A stretch of DNA of 64,000 bases from Inonotus obliquus (lineage: Eukaryota; Basidiomycota; Agaricomycetes; Hymenochaetales; Hymenochaetaceae), in the NCBI GenBank assembly GCA_032164295.1, contig JAJHTX010000005.1, positions 2,790,001 through 2,854,000 on the forward strand, given 5' to 3'. This document shows, piece after piece, positions 45,356 through 54,071 of the stretch. The first letter of the stretch is position 1. The number at the start of each line of letters is the position of its first letter. The position numbers were made by a program, and so were the translations under genes. The notes below the pieces were generated by a model that made no database searches, was not told where the DNA came from, and saw only the letters and a list, made by a program, of their open reading frames with translations.

Positions 45356-46028
45356 CCACAAAGCTTCTCTTCTTTGCTACCACTCTTATCATCGGTACTA
45401 GTGTCCGGCCGGTCCCTTGACCCCGACTAAGTACTGTTGCTACTCTGCTCTACAAAGCACCACCTCGCACTTCCCATCGCTTATCAAGACGGATTGCAAA
45501 TATTGCCGGAGTGAGTGGACTTGTTCTGGTGCGTTGATCGTGTTGATCAGTCGATCAATGTCGGTCTGCTGATCCGATCCGCACTGGTCCTAACAGGTAG
45601 CTCGCTTTCTTGCCCGTCGACGTCTCTGATCCCTGTGATCAACATCTCCAACTGCGCAAAGCGTAACACGGTGTATGTACTCTCACTGTATTGTGTATAT
45701 CACTATGCAATACAACACTGTTAAGGCACCATTTTAAATACCGCACCCACTGATATTCTATTTTGCCCGCCGTGCAGGCCTTGCAACTTCAAGATCACGT
45801 GATGTTTGGATTTCATTCAGAACACGGCGGGCAAATCAGGATGAAGGTAAGGTTGGAATTTTAAATGTTTTTTTTGCTGTCATTTTAAATGCCAGTAAGC
45901 ATATCGACCCATAAGATATTATAAATATAAACCACATTTCGATATTTTAAATATCGATAAGGGTATCGATCAGATTGATATTTTAAATATCAGTCGGGTA
46001 GATATCCTCTCACTAATTTAGTACTAGC

Positions 46029-46587
46029 TGTAAGAACACTTTACCTTTTTCGTCTTTTCTTATTTTTTATATTCCATTATATTACTAAGTCCCTTTCATT
46101 ACTAATACCTTATGACTCCCTCCGCCCCATCCCGATATATTACTAATACTACATTACTAATTCCGCCCCAACCCGATGACGCTTACTCACCCCTACTCAT
46201 TCTTGCTTACTCGTCGGGCCCCGTTGTTTGTTTGTTTATATTGTTATGCTGCTACGCAGCACCTTCTTAGAGTAATACCTTCCCACATCTCATGTGTATA
46301 TAAGTAGATAGATCTTGTCTCGTCTTCCCCACTCGACTCTTCTACTTACCACCACGACGTCTTAGGTATTCCTCTCTTGTACTTACTTAGTTTATTCAAT
46401 CTACTTACCACCACGATGTCTTAGTCGTATACTGTTCCTAGACGCGTGCATTACTCAAGGTCATCCACCTTAGACGTACATCGCCGACAACTGTATACTC
46501 CCCCTCAAGACGCAGTAGAGGTTGTTCCCAGACGACCTTCGTGAGAATAGGCCTCGAGCGTGCACCGCCACCTCGTCCGTCCTAACA
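46029..46587 (+). mobile_element. Y1: solo LTR with intron-like duplication
   Basis: This 559-bp unit starts TGTAAGAACA and ends GTCCTAACA. It is flanked by CTAGC (46024-46028 and 46588-46592). A TATA box (gtatataagt, about 46292) is present. Two 25-bp repeats (46341-46365 and 46400-46424) bound a 59-bp GT...AG segment that is absent from Y2. Confidence 0.92.
46366..46424 (+). other. 59-bp intron-like segment in Y1
   Basis: It starts GTATTC and ends CTTAG. Its last 25 bases repeat the 25 bases before it with one mismatch. Y2 contains a single repeat and no intervening sequence. This is consistent with an intron removed from a spliced RNA, with repeat recombination, or with a duplication gained only in Y1. 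Confidence 0.6.
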
Positions 46588-47082
46588 CTAGCATATCTGC
46601 CTGAAAGAAATTTAAAATGGCTTTCGCGCTGTCATTTTAAATATCCGTAAGCATATCAAACCTACCGACACTATAAATATCAATCACATGCTGATATGCT
46701 TACCGGCATTTAAAATGATGGCGAAAAAAACATTTAAAATTCCAACCTTACCTCCATCCTGATTTGCCTGCCATGGAAAATACATACAATTTGGCATAGT
46801 CATCACTAAACAGGTTATCTGTTGTAATTTTGTGCAATGCAGCCAGTTTGTACATCATTTACTATATTTATAAACTGTTGGACTTGTTACTGGGTTCTAT
46901 ATACACTTGAGGGGGAGTTTACTGTTCTGAATGAAGCTGAGACACGAAGATCGACACCGCCTTCCAAATTTGGGTTCGCTTAGCGGAGGAAGCGACCGTG
47001 GGAACTCACGAAAATTTGATAGGCCGTGCCAGTCACCACTTTGAGCAATAACAACAAAGTATATAATGTTATGACCTGGATC

Positions 47083-47884
47083 TCAACCGGTTTTAGGTAC
47101 ATTGAAAGGAGGAAGGCAGGTTAATAGCCTCCCCCGAATTGGCAACCCCTCCGACCCAATCCAGAACTGAAAGGCCCGGCCCAGATGATCCCTGCGACAG
47201 ATTGCAACATCAAAATGCGTGTTTGGGTTTACACCTGCGAGTGGTGATGGTTCAGACCATGCTACCATCAATGTACTCGATAACCCGTAACTGATGGCGC
47301 GATGCAATACGGTGCAACCAGAAAGTAGTGTCTTTGCGTGAAGTGGGGGGATAGCAAGGAATGCCGCCACGCGCGAATCGGGGTAACTTTGCGCGATGCC
47401 GAAATTGTTCCGTATGCTCACCAAAGAAGGAACATCCGGGCACCGGGGAGGGCTATATACGTGATTGCGCGAGACTGTGCATCGTTGCTTCCAAGTAAAC
47501 ATCATGTTTCCGGGCACCGTCGGTAAAGATCAATGAGCTCAGGCAAGGAAAATGAAACCGCCCGGAGTTTCTGATGTGACATATTTGCAATGATCTCTAG
47601 TGCAATGCGATGCCGACTACTGGTTATGTCAGGTCAGGGCATGAATTCGGCGCGCACGCCTGCTGGTAGACCATGATATTATAAGCGTATCGGGTTTATT
47701 GCGCGGAGTCATGGCACACGGAAGCTCGAACCGCAGTGTATCTATCGCGGACCGCCCAACGTCTGATGTTCTCGGAATTCGTATTTGCATTGGGATACTC
47801 GGCAAAAAAGCTTGCAAGCACTGCACCGGTGACGGCGGCAAATCCGGTGGTATTGGTATCATAAATTGCGATGAACTGCTCCAT
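47083..47884 (-). pseudogene. Unrecognised minus-strand ORF fragments
   Basis: Two open stretches (47083-47517 and 47696-47884) have protein-like composition, including GFAAVTGAVLASFFAEYPNA and GRAFQFWIGSEGLPIRG. I could not join them through convincing splice sites or assign a family. They lie just outside the transposon nest and could be a decayed gene. Confidence 0.3.
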
Positions 47885-48046
47885 CAGAAGGAAGTTCAGC
47901 CGGCTTGAAGTGGTTTCAAGGGCTTGTCAAGCGACAGGATGCATGATCAGCTAGATAGGAGGAGCCCAAGAGCTGCACGTTAATTCATAAAGATCAGATT
48001 AAACGTTTCTGCAAGGAACTATAGTCTGCATACCAAAGGACAAAGA

Positions 48047-48592
48047 TCAGGCAGTTGTACGTTTCTCCGGCGGACCGTTCCCCTCTTCTGCCCCGTCACG
48101 TTTGCGTTTCAGCGTCTCTGGAGGCAGAAGGGGGAGCGGCGAAAATAAGACTTCTGATTTCGCTAATTTGACTAGCACATGGCTCAGAGAACCGGCAACC
48201 TCAGGACTGATGCGACCCTCTTCGATAATTTTGGTGAGCATATCGAATACGTTCGCGTTCCCTGACCCCGGTACAGCCGTATTCGAGAAAGTCGCACGCA
48301 CGAGAGTGTCAGATGCGGCGAACGATAGCACGGTTTTGATTGTTGTCAATGCAGCCTCTTCCTTTGGCGATCTACGAGCAAGGGATGATGCCGGTGGCAA
48401 AGCAGCCTCGCGAGCACGTCTCACGTCCTCCAAAAGTTGTTCTCCTAGTTTGCGAGCTATGACCTCGTTCTCATCTTCGCTCTCATCCTCGTCACTGTCT
48501 TCGCTAGTGCTGCTCGTTTCAGTGTCCTCGCTCTCCCTTTGCTCACAAACGGAGTCGGCTTTCTCTATTTCTGGGGACGGAGTAATGGACAT
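48047..48592 (-). CDS. Acidic, probably nuclear, uncharacterised protein
   Basis: A single frame encodes 181 aa from Met 48592; an in-frame upstream Met at 48673 would add 27 hydrophobic residues and is less likely. Residues about 15-45 form an acidic Ser/Glu/Asp tract (SSTSEDSDEDESEDENE). A helical region follows (KLGEQLLEDVRRAREAA), then VFDMLTKIIEEGRISPEVAG and VLVKLAKSEVLFSPLPLLPP. It ends with a basic LKRKRDGAEE nuclear-localisation-like motif. I recall similar short mushroom proteins ending in SEVLFSPLPLP, all uncharacterised. No intron is needed. Confidence 0.65.
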   Translation of the reverse strand: MSITPSPEIEKADSVCEQRESEDTETSSTSEDSDEDESEDENEVIARKLGEQLLEDVRRAREAALPPASSLARRSPKEEAALTTIKTVLSFAASDTLVRATFSNTAVPGSGNANVFDMLTKIIEEGRISPEVAGSLSHVLVKLAKSEVLFSPLPLLPPETLKRKRDGAEEGNGPPEKRTTA

Positions 48593-48673
48593 GATGAGGA
48601 TAATACCAACCAGCAAATAAAGTGCGATAGTATGTGCGAGATTTGATCGACACTCGGCAAGTGATCGACGCAT

Positions 48674-49337
48674 TGAGATGGTGTAAATACTATTACTACA
48701 TCAAGCCAGTACTTTGCCGATCGATTCTTGAATTTAAAAAGGGGTATCATGGAGTATTTCACCCGCCGTACCAACATACTATTCATAGGTAGACTGTTGC
48801 AAGGCTGTAAAAGGCTGTAAAGGCTCTTGGGTTTGATCTTTATTCAATTATTGGAGCCGTCGGAGCCCGTGAGATCGGACTAGGGCGTCATCAATCCCTT
48901 GTAATTAGGCGTCTCAGAAGCGCCGAGGGAAATGCTGAGAGAAAGACTCCTAGATACGAATTGCTACCCTTTTTAAGTATGAAAAGTCCGCCAAATACGA
49001 ATACGGCAGCACTTTACGAGCAGTTTGGCTGGGAGCTGCGGTATTACGGGGATGATAATCAATATTAAACGATACATCATGGCGCCCTAGCACAAAGCAG
49101 CGCTCAAGCACGACCAAGCTGATTGACTTCTGGTAGTGATACCTCCTGAGCCGTTTCTTCCACCAGTTTCGATAGCAGCAGCACACCTTGGACAAGAAAA
49201 GGTGTCAATTTCCCAACTTGGCTGTGTATCTCCCGAAATAGAAGGTAAAGGATTAGCACGTGCCATAGTAATTACCATAAATTGTTGACAAGTTATAGCT
49301 AGACGTCCGCGGCGCCTCTTTCTTCTTCACTCACATC
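48674..49337. other. Divergent intergenic region
   Basis: About 660 bp lie between divergent genes and presumably hold both promoters. A 63-codon minus-strand frame at 49087-49278 has CPRC but no other support. Confidence 0.35.
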
Positions 49338-52300
49338 ATGCCCCGTGAAAAGCAGGTTTTCAAGATTAAGAAAGCCCTCAGGAGCGCTGCGAGCCTCCCA
49401 AAGCGCGTTCGCGTCACGGGAAGCCGCGGTAGCAGCGGAAACAACTTGAGTCCGCTGCCTGGCGAGCAACCCATCGCCCTCCTCCGCGTCCAGATCTTGG
49501 GATGCAACGATCTGCTTGCGAAGGATAGGAACGGGACGAGCGACCCGTACGTTCTTGCCTGAGGGTCTTTTTACATGTTCAGGGTTACGTTGCTGATGAG
49601 CTGTCGCACGTGCCTCAGGTTCGTCGTCGTTTCATTCGCGCGGAACAGAAACACGACACCCGTAGTGAAGAAGACGCTCAACCCGGTCTACGTGGCAAAG
49701 GATGCAACTTTCAACTTTCCGGTTTATCTTTCTCTCGCAGGAAGACTTGGTGTTCTGGAACTAATTGTCTGGGATAAGGACATGCTAAAGAAGGATTATC
49801 TTGGCGAGGCTTCTATTCCACTTGAGTTCTGGTTTAAGGAAGGTTCACCAAAAGACTTCAACCATCCGAATGTTGAGGTATGTAGCACTCCTCGATGCTC
49901 TCATAGACACGAAGGATAACGTCGAGGTCGCCACAGCCAATTACGGTGAATGTTACATCTTCACGAGCGGGGACTATTGCCTCCGGAACTATTCATCTTA
50001 AGCTCGGGTTCGTTCGCCCCGAAACCGAAAATCATACTCTCGGCTTCGACAAAATTTATGACGAACTGTTACGGCGCGCTCAGAATGCGCGTATGAGTCT
50101 CGTTTCGGCACCTCCGGTAAGTACCGCGGGTTCCTTCCTCAGCATTTTATCCTGCTGTTATTGCCTATCGCTGGATTTATCCGTATCGTCTGGAAGATGT
50201 TGCTGATTATGATTGTCGTATAGACTGAGGGTATTGGCACTGTTCGCTCCAGTGATGCTATTCCGGCTTATGAAGACGATTTGAGCTCTGAAGAAGGCAG
50301 CGACTATGAAGACGAGGAGGAAGATGAACGCGACGATGACGCTGGCTTAGCTATAAGAATCGAGGGCTCTCCGCCCCATACTCCTTCTCCCCAAGCTTCA
50401 ACTGACGCAGACACCGACATCCCCAAGAAAGAACTTGCTACGGTGCCTGATGTGAATATCCTTGCTCCATCTCCGACGGCGGCCTTACCGACGACGCCCG
50501 TGGCGTCAACTCCCGTAACTAAGTCCTCGCTAGGATCCAAAATCCCTCGAGTATTCAAGAAGCGGCCAATCTTATCGACTGCACCTTCGACCGACTCAAC
50601 TCAAAGCAATGTCTCAGGTGCGTCGTCTTCGTCGATCTCGCGTCCCAGCACCCCCGGAACTCCTTCCGCTGTTCCTCCTGGTTCGGCGAAGCGGTCCGCG
50701 TTTAGACGCAAATGGCGCACTCGTAGCGGTGATTACAGCTTACCCGCGGAGCATGATATACTTGGTATTGTCATGCTTGAGATCAAAGGTGCAACTGATC
50801 TTCCCAAGCTCAAGAATAGTGAGTATAATTGTTCGTTCACTAGTTTGAACACTATCTGACTATAAAATAGTGACACGAACCGGGTGGGATATGGACCCGT
50901 TTGTCGTCATCTCATTTGGCAAAAAAGTTTTCCGGACGCGTGTGATTCGGCATTGCCTCAACCCTGTGTGGGACGAGAAGCTCATCTTCCACGTGCGCCG
51001 CTATGAAACGAATTACAAATTACAGCTCTCTGTGCTCGATTGGGATAAGCTATCTTCGAATGATCATGTCGGTGATGCTGGTTTCAACGTTAGCGAGTTG
51101 ATTAAGCACGCGCCGAAGAAAGACGAAAATACACATTTGTATCCCGAGGATGCGGGGAAACTGGAGAGCGAGATGCAAGAATTCAAGTTGAACTTGACGA
51201 CTGAAAAGGAGATGCCTTGGGAGAAAAGCCATAATCCTGTCTTGACTGTACAGTGAGAAATCCGTCTACATGACATCTTCGCAGTATGCGAACTTATCTT
51301 CGTGTTTTGCAGTGCAAAGTATCAGCCCTACGACCTGCTACGTCAGCAGTTCTGGCGCGAATATCTCAAGGAGTACGACACTGATGACACGAATAGCATG
51401 TCCCGACTCGAGATTTCTTCTATGCTCGACTCGCTGGGATCAACACTTTCCAAGGAGACGATTGACTCATTCTTTACTCGTCACGGAAAGAAACCTGACG
51501 AAGACGAGATTACGATGGATGAAGCAATTCAGTGCCTTGAGGAGGAACTCTATCGACCACCCGCAGAGAAGAAACGCGTCAGTGTTGAGGATGGAGGTGG
51601 ACCGGACACGAGCACTCCGCCCACTCCCATGTTCACGAATAATGGGAATGGCGCTGGCCAAATACCTCCTGCTTTCGGTCTTGAGAATATCGACTTCTCT
51701 GGTGCTCCGACTCATCCTACGGCACGTCAGGCGGGTGCGCTGCTGGATGGACCAGGTCAGGAGCATGCGCTTGCTGCTCATCCAACAGAGCCTAATCAGC
51801 AGCCTCTGGCTACTGCTATCCAGCCTATTATTGATTCTGCCGCGACGCGCGTTCCTGTTGGGTATCAAACTCCAGCTGGACATGAGCAGCAGACTTCGTC
51901 ATCCTCCACGGTCAATTCGGACGTTGAGAATGACGAGTCTTCCGGTCCAAGCTCGGATGAAACGTTTGAGCGTGTTATTAACGTAAAGAATTGTCCATTG
52001 TGCCATCGACCGAGGATCAATAAGAGAGCCGAGGTGGATATTGTGACTCATCTGGCTGTCTGCGCTAGCCAGGACTGGGGTCGTGTTGACCGCATTGTCG
52101 TCAGTAATTTCGTGACTGCCAGCCAAGCGCAGAGGAAGTGGTACACCAAGGTCATCTCTAAGGTTTCCGCTGGTAACTACAAGCTCGGAGCGGTATGTTT
52201 TTTCATAGACACTGGTTCGACCAAGCTGACTTTTCAGTAGAATTCTGCCAACATCATAGTGCAAAACCGGATGACTGGACAGCTTGAAGAAGAAAAGATG

Positions 52301-53563
52301 CAAGTGTACGTTCGCCTGGGCATACGTCTGCTTTACAAGGTATGTTATTTCAATCCTACTTCAAGCATGCCAGGTATTAATCCTTATGTTAGGGGGCAAA
52401 GGGGCGAATGGAAGGCAACCGAGGTAACGGCCTTTTACGAACTGAATTGCTAACGACTTATCAATACTTTGCAGCACGCCGACTCCTCAAATCTTTGACT
52501 CTTAAACAAGGTCAAAAATATGATGCACCGGAATCTGCCAATGATATACCCGCATTCATCGACTTCCACCACCTCAACGTGGATGAAATCTTGGATCCTA
52601 TTGATTCCTTTAGTGCGTGGCGTACCTACAGTATAGATGGACCACTCATTGAATGTTGACATCGCAGAAACTTTCAACGAATTCTTTTATCGGTAATTAT
52701 TTCCCGAATTGAAAGGGGGGGGACGTATCTAATGAGATGTGGGTGACAGAAAATTGAAACCTGACGCGAGACCTGTGGAGGAACCAGACAATCCGTCGCG
52801 CCTTGTGAGCGCAGCTGACTGCCGGATGATGGCTTTTGAGACGGTGAATGAGGCAACACGTCTATGGATCAAAGGCCGCGAGTTCAGCGTCGCCCGTCTA
52901 CTTGGGGAAGCGTATTCTGATCAAATCGAAAAGTACAACGGAGGCGCATTGTGCATCTTCCGTCTTGCACCACAAGATTATCATCGATTCCATTCTCCTG
53001 TGGATGGTAAGATAGGACCTATGACATACATTTCCGGGGAGTACTATACCGTGAACGTGAGTATCTCTTGTTGATCGATTTGTATCGCCCTTTCTAATGT
53101 CTCTCCTTCCCATACAGCCTCAAGCAGTCCGAACAGCGCTGGATATCTATGGTGAGAATGCTCGAAAGATCGTGCCTATTGATAGTCCCGTCTTCGGACG
53201 TGTCATGGCCGTCTGTGTGGGCGCGATGATGGTTGGTAGCATCCTTTCTACGGTCGAGGAAGGTGAAGATATAAAGCGTGGCCAAGAGTTTGGTTACTTT
53301 GCTTTTGGTAATATTAACTCTTCTGAGCGCTGTTTTGAAACGTGTCTAACTAAGGTGGATTCACAGGTGGATCTACCATTGTCTGCCTTTTTGAAAAGGG
53401 CACTGTCGAATGGGACGAAGATCTATTGATCAACGGCAGAGCGTGCCTCGAGACTCTCGTCCGGGTAGGGATGGGCATTGGTCGCCTGCGTCGTCCAGCG
53501 GTATCCAATAATAGTGGCAGCAACCTGCGGTCAAGAAGTCCTGCAATTCATACTGGCGCGTAA
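49338..53563 (+). CDS. PSD2: Phosphatidylserine decarboxylase with C2 domains (PSD2 type)
   Basis: This enzyme converts phosphatidylserine to phosphatidylethanolamine at Golgi or endosomal membranes. Thirteen exons join in frame to about 1163 aa: 49338-49546, 49619-49877, 49937-50116, 50224-50818, 50871-51252, 51313-52192, 52241-52339, 52393-52423, 52475-52612, 52668-52692, 52750-53056, 53118-53307, 53367-53563. A first C2 domain (about 45-200) has RNGTSDPFVVVSF. An acidic disordered linker follows. A second C2 domain (about 390-540) has [13 protein letters not shown]. An EF-hand-like loop lies at about 555-590 (DTDDTNSM). CPLCHRP sits near residue 770. The catalytic part has [12 protein letters not shown] and ends in GGSTIV, where self-cleavage makes the pyruvoyl group. 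GGST rather than LGST is usual for fungal PSD2. Confidence 0.95.
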
Positions 53564-54071
53564 TACCGATCTACCACATCAAAACCGCCTTTCGAGTCAC
53601 TTTTACCCGTCTTCTTCCTTCTTCCGATTTCGTCATTGCTTCTTTCCCTCTTGTCCAATATTCAAAAACGTGCTCGCCGTAACATTCATCAAGAAAAGAC
53701 TAATGAATCAGGACTTGCCACCCATCGTCGTATATCGCCTATCCATTCATTCATTGGATTCATCATTATTTATTCGCCGTTTCATCTCAGATTCCCAGAA
53801 TAAGCTAGAATTCTATCGAGTAACGATACATAACGCTGAAACATATTCATATTACTTTGTACTTGTACAATAGCTATAGTCTGTCTGTCTGTGGAAATGT
53901 ATGTCTGTGCTATGTCCATAAGTAAATGCAAGTACTCAGCTTGAGAGTATCAACGAGGACACCGCCTACTGTGCAGTGATTGCCGATTTTGGAAATTATG
54001 CCAACATTTCGTGATGGAATAAATAAGTAGCGTACCAGCGCTGTACAGCTTCCTCAACTCTTACTACCACC

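Larger units (their letters stand above)
43594..45595 (+). mobile_element. S2: LTR-like TG...CA element carrying one ORF, with a nested solo LTR
   Basis: This 2002-bp unit starts TGTCAGAAGA and ends GGTCCTAACA. GGTAG flanks it (43589-43593 and 45596-45600). Without the nested LTR (44832-45355 plus 5 bp) it is about 1.47 kb, close to S1. Its layout repeats S1: ORF from base 77, TATA box (ggtataaatag, about 44754), then about 320 bp of non-coding sequence. Confidence 0.85.
33272..45668 (+). mobile_element. G1: chromodomain Ty3/Gypsy LTR retrotransposon, heavily interrupted
   Basis: Outer LTRs lie at 33272-33839 and 43094-45668, the latter split by S2. Both start TGTTACGA and end GCGTAACA. Flanking bases are CGGTT on the left and CGGTG on the right, a near-perfect 5-bp duplication. 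A G-rich polypurine tract (aaggggggg, 43083-43090) precedes the 3' LTR. Gene order is gag with a zinc knuckle, protease, RT, RNase H, integrase, chromodomain. Four later insertions (X2, Y2, S1, S2) and in-frame stops have killed it. Net length without insertions is about 7.0 kb, normal for the group. Confidence 0.93.
43094..45668 (+). repeat. G1 3' LTR, split by S2
   Basis: The LTR occupies 43094-43593 and 45596-45668. The missing middle is S2 with its GGTAG duplication. Sequence and the paired 25-bp repeats match the 5' LTR. Confidence 0.9.
28236..45771. mobile_element. B1: second-layer inverted-repeat element
   Basis: The left end reads GGCGGGCAAAATAGGATATC then AGTGGGC. The inverse of 45745-45771 reads GGCGGGCAAAATAGAATATC then AGTGGGT. 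The inner flanks are AT-rich with palindromic ATATCNGTAAG...CTTACCGGCATTTAAAAT blocks shared with B2. Everything from 28553 to 45668 appears to be later insertion. Unassigned filler inside it includes 29385-29670 and 32712-33271, where I recognise no gene or repeat. No ORF of its own remains. Confidence 0.55.
45825..46773. mobile_element. B2: inverted-repeat element interrupted by Y1
   Basis: The left end reads CGGCGGGCAAATCAGGATGA. The right end, read inward, is TGGCAGGCAAATCAGGATGG. The inverted repeats stay alike for about 80 bp (AGGTAAGGTTGGAATTTTAA and beyond). Without Y1 it is about 385 bp and non-coding. It resembles B1 in the subterminal ATATC/GTAAG palindromes. Confidence 0.82.
27557..47040. 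mobile_element. Z1: outermost inverted-repeat element holding a 19.5-kb transposon nest
   Basis: The left end reads AGTGGTGACTGGCACG, then ACCTAT, then a small insertion, then CAAATTTCCGTGAGTTCCCA. The right end, read inward, is AGTGGTGACTGGCACGGCCT followed by ATCAAATTTTCGTGAGTTCC. The similarity continues weakly for about 100 bp with shared GTGTCGAT and GTGTCTCA blocks. Clear target duplications are not visible, so the element may be old. No transposase frame survives. The same terminal motif occurs at 28553 and 29384 (Z2). The superfamily is not assigned. Confidence 0.65.

Noticed and set aside
48950..49278. Cys-containing minus-strand frames upstream of PSD2
   Set aside because: Two overlapping short frames without splice partners or conserved motif; probably promoter DNA.
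51270..51986. 238-codon plus-strand frame inside the PSD gene
   Set aside because: Alternate frame of exon 6; the exon 6 frame carries the EF-hand and CPLC motifs and joins correctly on both sides.
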